Shown in pieces: positions 29,301 through 37,678 of a stretch of DNA of 64,000 bases. A program made the position numbers and the translations under genes. The DNA is taken from contig NZ_BMTR01000004.1 of assembly GCF_014649775.1 (NCBI RefSeq), forward strand, positions 248,001-312,000, given 5' to 3'. The notes beneath the pieces are model-generated. The model made no database searches. It had not been told where the DNA came from and saw nothing but the letters and a program-made list of their open reading frames with translations. The DNA is from Streptomyces longisporoflavus. Its GTDB lineage: Bacteria > Actinomycetota > Actinomycetes > Streptomycetales > Streptomycetaceae. Every line of letters begins with the position of its first letter. Position 1 is the first letter of the stretch.

Positions 29301-32300
29301 GACCGTCTTCGCTCTCAGGCCGCGCACCATCATGGTGCACAGCCTCGCCACCGGCCCGTCGTCTTCCGACGACGGCAGCGGGGCGGACGTGGCCGGGGCC
29401 GACGGAACGGGCGTCAACGACCACGGCGTCCGCTGCGACAGCTGCACCTGGCGGCAGACCGTCCCGCCCGGCCGGCGCGAGGACTGGCTCGGCACGCCCT
29501 GCCTGCGCTTCCAGTGCGGCGGCACGTTCACCACCGACGACCGCGACTACAGCGACGACTACTACCGCCGTCTCTACACGGTCGACCGGCCCGGTGACGT
29601 CCTCACCGCCGAGCACACGGGCGCGCTCAGCCGGGCCCGCCGCGAGGAGGTCGAGCAGGCCTTCAAGAACCGCCCCTCGCCGTTCGACCCGAACGTGCTG
29701 ACCTGCACGCCCACCCTCGAACTCGGCATCGACATCGGCGACCTGTCCGCCGTGCTGCTCGCCTCCCTGCCGCCCGCGCCCGCCAACTACGCGCAGCGCA
29801 TCGGCCGCGCCGGCCGCAGCACAGGCAACTCGCTCACCGTCACCTTCGTACCGCGCGGCGCCCGCAACCAGTACTACCTGCACGCACCCGAGCAGATGCT
29901 CGCGGGCCGGATCATCCCGCCGGACTGCTACCTCGACGCCTCCGAGATCCTGCGCCGCCAGTACCTGGCCTACCTGCTGGACCGGGCCGCCGACCGCAGC
30001 CTGTGGCGGGGGACGATGATGCCCGAGGAGCCCATGCCGCATCGCATTGGCGCCCTCTTCACCCGGGGGCTGGCCGAGGACGGCTGGTTCCGCCGCTTCC
30101 TGGACGTCGCCCACGCCCGCCACGCCGAACTCGCGTCCTCCTTCGTCCAGCTCTTCCCCGGCATGTCGGCCGAGGCCGAGCAGGGCCTGCGGCAGTTCGC
30201 GCAGCTGGAGTTGGAGCAGACCGTCGGCCAGGCCGCCACCGCATGGCGCAAACGCCTGGAGGCACTGCGCTCCCGGTCCCGGCAGATCGGCCGGGCCTTC
30301 GACGCCCTGTCCACCGCCTCCGGGGACCGCGAACGCGACGAGCAGCGCCGCCAGCTCTACGCCGAGCGCAGGTCAGTCAACCGGCGCAGGGACGCCCTGG
30401 TCGGCGAGAACTCCGTCAACGCCATGGTCCGTCTGGGCCTGCTGCCCAACTACACCCTCCACGACGACGCCACCCTTCTGGACGCGACGCTGTGGTGGAA
30501 GGACGCCGACGGCGAGTTCCAGGACCAGCTGACCGAGTACGGGCGGGGCTCACGCATGGGCCTGCTGGAACTCGCGCCCGGCAACACCTTCCACACCGAC
30601 GGCTACAAATACATCGTCAACGGCCTGGACCTGGGCGCCGGTGAGGGCGACACCGCCTACGCCAAGTGGCGGCTGTGCCCCGAGTGCGGCTACGTCGCCA
30701 CCGCCGAGGCCGGCCTGGACCTCACCGCCTGCCCGCGCTGCCTGACGCCGCAGATCGCCGATCCCGGCGCACTCCACACCGTGCTCGTGCCCGAACGGGT
30801 CACCGCCCGCGAGCGGCGCGAGGACGCACGGCTCACCGACGAGCGCGACGAGCGGGAGCGGCGCCGGTTCAACGACATCACGCTGGTGGACATCGACCCG
30901 GAACAGCCGCAGGGACTGCGCGCCTGGAAGCGGGTGGGAGAGCTGCCGTTCGGTGTGGAGTTCGCCCGGGTGGCCACCATCCGCACCCTCAACCTCGGCC
31001 CGGCCGCCGCCGCGGGCCCCGAGCATCAGATCGCCGGCGACGACGTCCAGGTGCCCGGCTTCGATACGTGCCTGGAGTGCGGGGCCGTACGCGGCGTGCA
31101 CCCCCAGGCATGGGATCGGTCCGCCCAGCGGATCGGTACCCGGCACGCGTACTGGTGCGGCCACAAGGACGACGGGATCGACGCCGAGACGGCGTCGATG
31201 CAGCGACTCGTCCTCGCGCACGAGCTGACCACACAGGCACTGCGGATCCTGCTGCCCGTCTCCACGATGGAACTGCAGACCCGGCTGGTGTCGTTCAAGG
31301 CCGCGCTGCTGCTGGGCATCACCAAGCACTTCGGTGGCGCTCCCGACCACCTGCGCGTCGTACCCGCGACCATGCCGGGCGGCACCCGGGAACTGCGCCG
31401 CCGCTTCCTGGTGCTGCACGACTCCATGCCGGGCGGCACCGGCTACCTGGAGCACCTCGCCGATGCGACCGTGCTGCACCGAGTGCTCACCCTCGCCCAG
31501 ACCGCCCTGCGGGACTGCCCCTGTGGCAAGGAGAACCTGCGCACTCCCTGCCACCGCTGCCTGCTGCCGCATGTCAGCAGCAACGAACACCCCTTCGCTT
31601 CGCTGCGGGTCGCCAGGGAGCTCCTGGACGAGATCCTCACGGGCTGGGACACGGAGCAGGTCGACACCCTGTCCGGGGTGCGCATCGACCAGCTCGCCGA
31701 GAGCGAGCTGGAGAAGCAGTTCGTCCGCACCCTCGTCGACTGGGGCAGCCGCCGTCCGGAGTCCGGCTCGGTGACGCCCCGCGCCGGGGAGCGCGGCATG
31801 GAGTACGAGCTGCGCTTCACCCGCCCGGACGGGAGCGGCACCCGCTGGCTCTTCCAGGACCATGTGCGGCAGCTGACGTCCGCGCCCAGTGAACCGGACT
31901 ATCTGCTGACCCGGATCGACGGGCCGTCGACGCGCATCGCGGTCTTCCTCGACGGCTACGCCTTCCACGCCAGCACCGGCATCAACCGGATCGCCGACGA
32001 CGACGCCAAGCGCGAGGCACTGCGGGCCGAGGGCGTGCAGGTGTGGCAGTTCACGCACGCGGACGTCATGGCCTGGAAGGCGGCGGTGGAGGGGACCGCG
32101 GACGGCCGCGAGGTGCGCACCCCTGCCGAACCGCTCCTCGGGGAGGGCGCGCTGCGGACCGCCCGGCAGATCCACCAGATGCTGACGGGCGGCCCACGCC
32201 CCGACGACACCCTGGACCCGGCACTGCGCAACCCGATCGAGACGCTGCTCGCGGTGCTCGCCGATCCCGACGCGGAGAAGTGGTCCCGTAGGGCGGCGGC

Positions 32301-33063
32301 GCTGATCAGCGGTTTCGCCGGGGGCGGAGCGGCGCGGCAGCCGATCGAGCGGCGTTCGGTGGGCGAGCGGCTGCCGGACGTGCTCGCGGGCGGCCCCCTG
32401 CCGGTCGCCGGCAACCCGGCCGCCGCCGACGCCATCGCGATGGACGTCCGCACCCTGGGCGGGCTGCGCGTCATCGGGCTGCTCGACCGGCGGGCCGAGC
32501 CCGCGACCGGGCAGCCCGGGATGTCCGCCTGGTCGGCCTTCACCGTGCTGGACGACCGCGACGAGGCGGTCGCCGAGCCGGGCCACCGGGCACGGTGGGC
32601 CGACTGGCTGCGGTGGTCCAATCTGCTGCAGCTGCTGACGGGCGACCGGGGTTCGGCACTACCGCGTTCGTTCCACCAGATCGCGATGTCCACGGCCGGG
32701 CAGCTCGACCCGCACACGGTCGCCCTCCTCGCGGGTGCGCTGCCCACCACCACGGGCCTGCCCGACGAACTGCCGGAACCCTGGGCGGAGGCGGTCGAGT
32801 GGGCTTCCTCGCAGGCCGAGGAACTGCTGTTCGCCCTGTGCCGGGAAGCTCGCACCCGTCACTTCGGCGCCCCGGAGGTCGGCTTCGAGCTCGACGACAG
32901 GGTCGCGCAGCAGGCGGAACTCGCCTGGCCAGACGCCAGGGTGGCGGTGTTCCTCGACGTGGGCGAGCACCGTGACGCCGCGTTCGCGGAGGCCGGCTGG
33001 CACGTCGTACACGCCGGGACAGTTGATGTGGCCGAGTTGGCCGAGCGTTTGGAGAATGTGTGA
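26314..33063 (+). CDS. 2249-aa helicase-DUF1998-nuclease protein (DruE or fused DrmA/DrmB type)
   Basis: ATG at 26314, 9 bp after the methylase stop. Superfamily 2 helicase: TTGTGSGKTES (about residues 99-109), DEFHTY (about 254) and, after long insertions, TLELGIDIGDL and RIGRAGRSTG (about 1130-1170), an Lhr-like arrangement. Several zinc sites occur (CRHCG about 590, CPSC 678, CDSC 1041, CPECG 1455, CLECG 1586). DUF1998/MZB is at about 1630-1755, with MPGGTGYLEHLAD and a CPCG...CHRCL knuckle. At about 1870-1920, IAVFLDGYAFHA and KREALRAEGVQVWQFTHADV match the core of Vsr/DUF559-type PD-(D/E)XK nucleases. Length and domain order fit DruE of Druantia; DrmA and DrmB of DISARM are the split equivalents. 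It is probably the main DNA translocase and nuclease. Confidence 0.88.
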   Translation: MLPSLAAEDLRRALAAYLTTSFALADDDVREELEAFLERPESRLFRGPYLRVRTPFRYAPPGWEKALDWSPSLRPYTHQANAWQRLSSKSGHVPEPTIVTTGTGSGKTESFLIPILDHCARARAAGVKGVKALLLYPMNALADDQARRIDDLLAKNAALSSVTAGIYIGGASGNRPPDDEDENAPGSYARESGASTITPAQLSPGSRLITDREAIRANPPDLLLTNYKMLDLLLQRIPDVPLWQDGGLTYVVLDEFHTYDGAQGTDVAMLLRRLGAATGKAEPGRPLGTITPVATSATLGGGTSGTGGTGAVGRTAATSGTPSAEAAPTPDGPQKSDRELLLEFAEKVFGTPFPDAALIGEDRQTPGEFVAEPDFLLPVPSPAALAAVPDPLDDPSAIHRLAELVVGMDFADPIQLGEKLRQHNLIRALLDVAGDTPVTVPEIAREFAKRGGGAAWDEAARTDIDLVATGLARLLALVSTARAYDPIADRTIPFLRVEAQLWVREVRRVIRAATPTPHFRWFDDDGPTGDTRPNPANLAVYPSAEVDSTADADADPYAPGDGASALTPDSPVPFVRPVGPAYRAHLPAVYCRHCGRSGWAALSTDLEWQQLKTKPLEIYRASAQGNRAVRWMIRARPGEHTPVFLHAEEAELRTVPSNDTVPVITVAGPIPANAGDKCPSCDLTDGMRFLGAGTATLASVTTTQLFSDRGLTDDERKLLVFTDSVQDATHRAAFIANRSFGFTFRGLLAEQLKPGTPVAVHDLATDAAEAVVTAAEKGEMSKLASIVPPDLRDNPEIRTLLSGDGFSDAGAYMLQDRMVFQTLLEFGLRSRLGRTLELTRTAAAEVHLPDAAAVATLLREAHQRLPGQITLPTNDADYIVYLRGLLERMRLRGALFHPWLKEYIAQAGARRWPIWGGRPTGMPAFPRGLAAPTFPVLGRLGTSEFDSLARDNTWFADWGHRTLGCERREARALAEQAMKLLAQREVLATYPAEGGSTVFALRPRTIMVHSLATGPSSSDDGSGADVAGADGTGVNDHGVRCDSCTWRQTVPPGRREDWLGTPCLRFQCGGTFTTDDRDYSDDYYRRLYTVDRPGDVLTAEHTGALSRARREEVEQAFKNRPSPFDPNVLTCTPTLELGIDIGDLSAVLLASLPPAPANYAQRIGRAGRSTGNSLTVTFVPRGARNQYYLHAPEQMLAGRIIPPDCYLDASEILRRQYLAYLLDRAADRSLWRGTMMPEEPMPHRIGALFTRGLAEDGWFRRFLDVAHARHAELASSFVQLFPGMSAEAEQGLRQFAQLELEQTVGQAATAWRKRLEALRSRSRQIGRAFDALSTASGDRERDEQRRQLYAERRSVNRRRDALVGENSVNAMVRLGLLPNYTLHDDATLLDATLWWKDADGEFQDQLTEYGRGSRMGLLELAPGNTFHTDGYKYIVNGLDLGAGEGDTAYAKWRLCPECGYVATAEAGLDLTACPRCLTPQIADPGALHTVLVPERVTARERREDARLTDERDERERRRFNDITLVDIDPEQPQGLRAWKRVGELPFGVEFARVATIRTLNLGPAAAAGPEHQIAGDDVQVPGFDTCLECGAVRGVHPQAWDRSAQRIGTRHAYWCGHKDDGIDAETASMQRLVLAHELTTQALRILLPVSTMELQTRLVSFKAALLLGITKHFGGAPDHLRVVPATMPGGTRELRRRFLVLHDSMPGGTGYLEHLADATVLHRVLTLAQTALRDCPCGKENLRTPCHRCLLPHVSSNEHPFASLRVARELLDEILTGWDTEQVDTLSGVRIDQLAESELEKQFVRTLVDWGSRRPESGSVTPRAGERGMEYELRFTRPDGSGTRWLFQDHVRQLTSAPSEPDYLLTRIDGPSTRIAVFLDGYAFHASTGINRIADDDAKREALRAEGVQVWQFTHADVMAWKAAVEGTADGREVRTPAEPLLGEGALRTARQIHQMLTGGPRPDDTLDPALRNPIETLLAVLADPDAEKWSRRAAALISGFAGGGAARQPIERRSVGERLPDVLAGGPLPVAGNPAAADAIAMDVRTLGGLRVIGLLDRRAEPATGQPGMSAWSAFTVLDDRDEAVAEPGHRARWADWLRWSNLLQLLTGDRGSALPRSFHQIAMSTAGQLDPHTVALLAGALPTTTGLPDELPEPWAEAVEWASSQAEELLFALCREARTRHFGAPEVGFELDDRVAQQAELAWPDARVAVFLDVGEHRDAAFAEAGWHVVHAGTVDVAELAERLENV

Positions 33064-35204
33064 TGTCCAAGGCCCAGGTCGTCATGGCGGACGTCTTCGG
33101 CAAGTACTACGACAAGCTCGACGGGTCGGTCCAGGCACAGGTCCTGCAGTTCATCATGAAGATGCAGCGGGACCCGGACGCCAACGGGCTGAACCTCAAG
33201 CCGCCGAAGGGCGCCGAGGACAAGCGGGTGCGCACCGCCAGGATCAACGACAACTTCCGTGCGGTGCTGATGCACTACGCCGACCGCATCTACTACCTGG
33301 TCGCGGTACTGCCGCACGACGACGCCTACACCCTCGCGTCCCACATCATCTTCGACATCAACAAGGTCACCGGCGGCGTCGAGCTGATCAACCTCGCCAG
33401 CCTCCACGGCACCCTGAGCGGACAGCCCGCCCAGGCACCCGCCACCGAGCAACCGTCCGTCTTCGCCCACGTCTCCGACGCCGACTTCGACCGGCTCGGC
33501 GTGCACCCCTCGGTCGTACCGGCGTTGCGGGAGATCCGCAGCATCGACGCGATACTCGGCTTCGTGGAGCATCTGCCCAAGCTCGCCAGGGACGTGATCC
33601 TCTGCCTCGCCGACGGCATGACCGTCGAGGACGTCTGGGAGCACGTCAGTTCGGTCGCCGCGACCAGTGACACCGTCGACCCGGACGACTACGAGGCCGC
33701 CAACGAGCGCCCCGCGACCAAGGAGTCCTTCGTCGTCACCGGCGACGTCGCCGAGTTCGGCCGGATCATGTCCGAGCCGCTGTCGGCCTGGCGGATCTTC
33801 CTGCACCCGGCCCAGCGCGCCCTGGCCGAGCGCAAGACCCCCAACAAGGGCTCGGTACGGGTCACCGGCGGCCCCGGTACGGGCAAGACCGTCGTCGCCC
33901 TGCACCGGGTCAAGGCCCTGGCCGAACGGCTGCCGCCTGGCCAGGCGATCCTGCTCACCACCTACACCACCACGCTCGCCGAACTGCTGCGCTCGCTGCT
34001 TGAGGACCTCGGCGGCACCCAGCTCACCGCCAAGGTGGACGTCCGCAACATCGACAAGGTCGCCTACGGCATCGCCAAGGAGGTCTTCGGCGCGAAGACC
34101 CCCAAATCCCTCGGTGACGACGAGATCCGCAGGCGCTGGGAGGACCTGGCCGAGGAACAGCAGCCGCACCGTTGGGACGCGCGTTTCCTGGAGGCCGAGT
34201 GGAAGCAGGTCGTGCTCGCCCAGGACGTACGCAGCCGCGACGAGTACCTCGTCGCCAGCCGGGCCGGTCGCGGCCGGCGCCTCAACCGCCCGGAACGGGC
34301 GCAGGTGTGGGGGCTGATCGAGGCCTTCGAGCACCGGCTGGACGCTGCCGGTGAGGTCGGCGTCACCCAACTCGCGGCGCAGGCCGCCCGGATCGCCTCG
34401 GGCTGGAGCGACGAGACCCGCCCGTACCGGCACATCGTCGTGGACGAGGCCCAGGACCTGCACGCCGCGCACTGGAAGCTGCTGCGGGCGCTCGTCCCGG
34501 TCGGCGAGGACGACCTCTTCATCGTCGGCGACGCCCACCAGCGGATCTACGACAACCGGACCGCGCTGAGCGCCCACGGCATCAACGTGCGAGGGCGACG
34601 CTCCAGGCGGCTGACCCTGAACTACCGCACGACCCGTCAGATTCTCGGAACGTCGCTGAGCCTGCTGGGCGACGCGAGCTTCGACGACCTCGACGACGCG
34701 ACCGAGGACCTGGGCGGGTACCGGTCTGTTCTCGGCGGGGCGAAGCCCGAGTTGACCGAGTACCCGAGCACGGCCGCCGAACTCGCGGGCCTGGCCCGAC
34801 GGGTCGAGGAGTGGCTGGGCGAAGGGCTGAAGGAGGACGAGATCGTCGTCACCGCCCGGACCAACAAGCTCGCGGACGCGGCGGTGGAGGCGTTGCACAA
34901 CGCGGGGATCAAGGCCGTCAGGGTGAAACCGCGGCAGACTCCGGCGATCGGTTCCGGGGTGCACGTGATGACGATGCACCGGATCAAGGGCCTGGAGTAC
35001 CGGGCGGTCGCCATCATCGGAGTGGGCGCGGATCACGTGCCGCAGCCCGGCGCCGTCACCCCGGCCTCCGAGGATCGTACCCAGCACGACCGTGACCTGC
35101 AGCGTGAGCGCTCGCTGCTGTTCGTCGCGGCCACCAGGGCCCGCGAACAACTCTCCATCACCTGGGCCGGACCACGCAGCCCGTTCCTGGAGGGAAGCCA
35201 CTGA
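33063..35204 (+). CDS. RelE-like domain fused to UvrD/Rep-type helicase
   Basis: 713 residues; ATG 33063 overlaps the upstream stop by one base (TGATG). Residues about 1-105 look like a RelE/ParE-fold domain: FIMKMQRDPDANGLNLK, then RTARINDNFRAVLMHY and IYYLVAVLPHDDAY. The helicase follows: Walker A GGPGTGKTVVALHR (about 268-281), Walker B VVDEAQDLHA (about 459), MTMHRIKGLEYRAV (about 635) and FVAATRAREQL (about 685), a superfamily 1 set. This fusion is recurrent in bacterial defence islands, where the RelE-like part may bind RNA or serve as an adaptor rather than a toxin; that is inferred. It is the last gene of the run starting at 15374. Confidence 0.88.
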   Translation: MSKAQVVMADVFGKYYDKLDGSVQAQVLQFIMKMQRDPDANGLNLKPPKGAEDKRVRTARINDNFRAVLMHYADRIYYLVAVLPHDDAYTLASHIIFDINKVTGGVELINLASLHGTLSGQPAQAPATEQPSVFAHVSDADFDRLGVHPSVVPALREIRSIDAILGFVEHLPKLARDVILCLADGMTVEDVWEHVSSVAATSDTVDPDDYEAANERPATKESFVVTGDVAEFGRIMSEPLSAWRIFLHPAQRALAERKTPNKGSVRVTGGPGTGKTVVALHRVKALAERLPPGQAILLTTYTTTLAELLRSLLEDLGGTQLTAKVDVRNIDKVAYGIAKEVFGAKTPKSLGDDEIRRRWEDLAEEQQPHRWDARFLEAEWKQVVLAQDVRSRDEYLVASRAGRGRRLNRPERAQVWGLIEAFEHRLDAAGEVGVTQLAAQAARIASGWSDETRPYRHIVVDEAQDLHAAHWKLLRALVPVGEDDLFIVGDAHQRIYDNRTALSAHGINVRGRRSRRLTLNYRTTRQILGTSLSLLGDASFDDLDDATEDLGGYRSVLGGAKPELTEYPSTAAELAGLARRVEEWLGEGLKEDEIVVTARTNKLADAAVEALHNAGIKAVRVKPRQTPAIGSGVHVMTMHRIKGLEYRAVAIIGVGADHVPQPGAVTPASEDRTQHDRDLQRERSLLFVAATRAREQLSITWAGPRSPFLEGSH

Positions 35205-35233
35205 CCTGCGGTGACGCGACACAACGCCGCCGC

Positions 35234-35273
35234 GTTAGAGTCACCACGGAGCCGGCCGTCGTCCGGCTCTAAC
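35234..35273 (+). promoter_or_regulatory. Nested inverted repeats before the Septu-like pair
   Basis: GTTAGAG (35234-35240) pairs with CTCTAAC (35267-35273), and inside it GAGCCGG (35249-35255) pairs with CCGGCTC (35263-35269). The stems share CTC, so they are alternative or stacked structures. No T tract follows. Candidates: terminator of the UvrD gene, an operator, or an RNA element of the ATPase/HNH pair. Confidence 0.5.
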
Positions 35274-35301
35274 CTCAGAACGGGATCCGGGCGGACGAGA
35301 C

Positions 35302-36678
35302 ATGTACCTGAAGAACCTTCGCCTACGGAACATCAGGTCGTTCCACGGTGCACGCCACGTGGACCTGGACCTGACGAGGCCCGACGGCTCATACGCCGGC
35401 TGGACGGTCCTGGCTGGCCGCAACGGCTCGGGGAAAACGACCCTGCTGCGCGCGGTCGCCCTGACGATCAGCGGACCCGCCGTTGCCCGCAGTCTCGTCC
35501 CCGGGTTCGACACCTGGGTCTCGCGGGACGAGACGGTGGCGAAGGCCGAAGTGTGCCTGGTCCATGACCCGGAGCAGGACCAGTTCACCACCGGGCGGCG
35601 TCCGGTCCGCCCGATCTGGGCCGGGCTGCGCTGGACCGCGGCGGAGCAGACGTCTCTCTCCGGCAAGCCGGGTTCCAGCAGGGCCGGGCAGCCGGCGCTG
35701 AACGCCATCGGCTACCAGAAGGAACGCCCCGTCGCCCAGCGCGGCCCATGGGCGGACAATCCGGTGGGATGGTTCTGCGCGGGGTACGGTCCCTTCCGCA
35801 GGCTCGCCGGGGGCTCGAGCGACATCCAGCGGCTGATGTCCAGCTCAGGCGCGGTCGCCCGGCTGACGAGCCTCTTCCACGAGGACGCGTCGCTGGCGGA
35901 AGGCGTGAGCTGGCTTATCGAGCAGCACCTGCGCGCATTCGAGGACAAGGACGGCGCCCGGGACCTCAAGGCGGCCGCCCTAGCCATCCTGGGCGACGAC
36001 CTGCTGCCCGACGATTACCGGATCGACAACGTCGACTCCGAGGGCCTGTGGGTCGTCAACCGAAACCACCGATTCCCGCTGCGGGAGATGAGCGACGGCT
36101 ACCGTACGGTGGCGGCCCTGGTCGTGGACATCCTCAAGCAGATTCATGACGCCTACGGCGAACTCGTCCTGGAAACGACGGATGGCACGCCTTACGTTCC
36201 GAGTTCCGGGGTCGTCATCATCGACGAGATCGACGCCCATCTGCACGTGTCCTGGCAGAAGCGCATCGGTGGCTGGCTGAAGGCGCACTTCCCGAACATC
36301 CAGTTCATCGTCACCACCCACAGCCCCTACGTCTGCCAGGCAGCGGACCCGGGCGGACTGATCCGGCTGCCGGGCCCGGACGAGGAGAGCCCTGTGGAGG
36401 TCGTGCCCCAGCACCTCTACGACCGCATCATCTTCGGCAGCGGCGACGACGCCGTACTCTCGGACCTGTTCGGGCTCGACACCCCCTACTCGGACCAGGC
36501 CGAACAGAAGCGGGAGGAGCTCCTCGCCCTGGAACTGGACGTCGTGCGAGGCCGGGCCAGCGAAGAGGAAAAAAACCGCTACCGTCACCTGAAACGCAAG
36601 CTGGCCAGTTCACCGGCAACCCGCGTCGACGAAATCGCAGCCGGGCTCCACTCCCGCCGTCCAGGGCACGATTCATGA
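35302..36678 (+). CDS. ptuA: AAA ATPase of Septu-like pair (PtuA-like)
   Basis: A 458-residue protein. It opens with LKNLRLRNIRSFHGARHVDL and the Walker A AGRNGSGKTTLLRAV (about 42-56), the style of RecF/OLD-type ABC ATPases. MSDGYRTVAALVVDIL (about 273) is the signature region and VVIIDEIDAHLHVSWQKRI (about 307) the Walker B, followed by FIVTTHSPYVCQ. There is no Toprim domain, which distinguishes it from OLD nucleases. The stop overlaps the HNH gene (ATGA). ATPase plus HNH is the definition of Septu. The short length (usual PtuA around 450-650 aa) fits. A stand-alone restriction function is likely; I found no reverse transcriptase that would make it a retron effector. Confidence 0.82.
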   Translation: MYLKNLRLRNIRSFHGARHVDLDLTRPDGSYAGWTVLAGRNGSGKTTLLRAVALTISGPAVARSLVPGFDTWVSRDETVAKAEVCLVHDPEQDQFTTGRRPVRPIWAGLRWTAAEQTSLSGKPGSSRAGQPALNAIGYQKERPVAQRGPWADNPVGWFCAGYGPFRRLAGGSSDIQRLMSSSGAVARLTSLFHEDASLAEGVSWLIEQHLRAFEDKDGARDLKAAALAILGDDLLPDDYRIDNVDSEGLWVVNRNHRFPLREMSDGYRTVAALVVDILKQIHDAYGELVLETTDGTPYVPSSGVVIIDEIDAHLHVSWQKRIGGWLKAHFPNIQFIVTTHSPYVCQAADPGGLIRLPGPDEESPVEVVPQHLYDRIIFGSGDDAVLSDLFGLDTPYSDQAEQKREELLALELDVVRGRASEEEKNRYRHLKRKLASSPATRVDEIAAGLHSRRPGHDS

Positions 36679-37421
36679 TCCGAGTGACGAGGGTGTCACT
36701 CCCGCAGACGACGCTGACTTCCATGGCCGGCTACACCGGTGACATCGGGCAGGCCGCTGCACCCAAGACGCGAGCGGGGCAGTTATGGAAGCACACGTCC
36801 GTCCGCAGGCACATACACCCCGTGCTGAAAAGCGCCCTCGCGGAGATGGCACCCGGGCTGGAGCGGTGCATGTACTGCGGGGACAACCAGGGAACGGACA
36901 TTGACCACTTCGAGCCCGTCCGGGTCAATCCGTTACGGACCTTCGACTGGAACAACCACCTGCTGGCGTGCTCCCTGTGCAACAGCCACCTCAAACGTGA
37001 CCTCTTCCCCCTCGCCAACGACGGCACGCCCCTGCTCATCGACCCGAGCAGTGAGGATCCCGCTCCGCATCTGCACCTCTCGCTCGCTGCCGGCGAATAC
37101 ATCGATCTCACCGACAGGGGCACCGCCACGATCAAGGTCTTCGGCCTCAACCGGAGAATCCTCGTCCGGGGACGGCTCAATGCTTACCGGATCACCCCGC
37201 TTCTGCTGAACAAGTGGCGTACTGCCTTCGAAAAGGACGACCTGGAGGAGGTGGCAGCCTGTGCAGCAACCATCTGGGAGCAGCCCACCGCCGACGTTGT
37301 TCATGCCATGTTCCACCAAGCAGTCGTCCCGGGCGCCGAAGACATCTTCACGGACGAGTCCGACACCCTCGCTCTGCTGCGCGATCCGGTGATCCGTACC
37401 GGGCTGCTGGGCACCTGCTAG
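36675..37421 (+). CDS. ptuB: HNH endonuclease of Septu-like pair (PtuB-like)
   Basis: A 248-residue protein starting at the ATG that overlaps the ATPase stop. The HNH motif is clear: CMYCG (about residue 65), DIDHFEPV (about 76), FDWNNHLLAC (about 93) and CSLCNSHLK (about 101-109). The two CxxC pairs hold the structural zinc; the His of DIDH is the catalytic candidate. The remainder is helical. Two TTA codons occur (36783-36785 and 36933-36935), so translation should depend on the bldA leucine tRNA. It would be the effector nuclease of the pair. Confidence 0.85.
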   Translation: MIRVTRVSLPQTTLTSMAGYTGDIGQAAAPKTRAGQLWKHTSVRRHIHPVLKSALAEMAPGLERCMYCGDNQGTDIDHFEPVRVNPLRTFDWNNHLLACSLCNSHLKRDLFPLANDGTPLLIDPSSEDPAPHLHLSLAAGEYIDLTDRGTATIKVFGLNRRILVRGRLNAYRITPLLLNKWRTAFEKDDLEEVAACAATIWEQPTADVVHAMFHQAVVPGAEDIFTDESDTLALLRDPVIRTGLLGTC

Positions 37422-37678
37422 GTCAGCGACCTGCGCAAGCACGTTCTCGCTGGAGGCTTCCCCCGAGAGAATGGGAGGACACCGCCGTGAAGCTGAGCTC
37501 GGCGATCGGTGACATCACCGAAGTGGCAGGCTGCACTCGGGTAACGGTCCCTGAAGTATCCGTGCGGCTTGCTGCTCCCCAGACATAGATCAGATTCGCC
37601 GCATTGAGCTCCGAGATGAAACCTGCTTCTCCCAGGACACGAGTGGCCGGTTAAGCGGCCGCATGTCAGGATCGGACT
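37422..37678. other. Intergenic, possible 33-codon reading frame and palindrome copy 1
   Basis: No recognised gene. A GTG at 37487 preceded by GGAGG (37474-37478) opens a 33-codon frame ending at 37588; I cannot tell whether it is real. The palindrome copy described separately lies at 37643-37662. Confidence 0.3.
37643..37662 (+). repeat. Palindrome copy 1 (imperfect)
   Basis: GTGGCCGGTTAAGCGGCCGC differs at three bases from the perfect 20-bp palindrome at 40349-40368. The match extends on both sides (ACAC-N-A before, TGTCA three bases after), giving about 30 aligned bases. It lies 17 bp upstream of the GTG at 37679. Confidence 0.8.

Noticed and set aside
25918..30123. Very long minus-strand open frame opposite the giant helicase
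   Set aside because: Gly/Ala/Val-rich composition of an antisense shadow in GC-rich DNA; the plus-strand helicase has clear motifs throughout.
35302..37421. Retron with ATPase-HNH effector
   Set aside because: No reverse transcriptase or msr/msd-like gene nearby; the pair stands alone, so Septu is the simpler reading.
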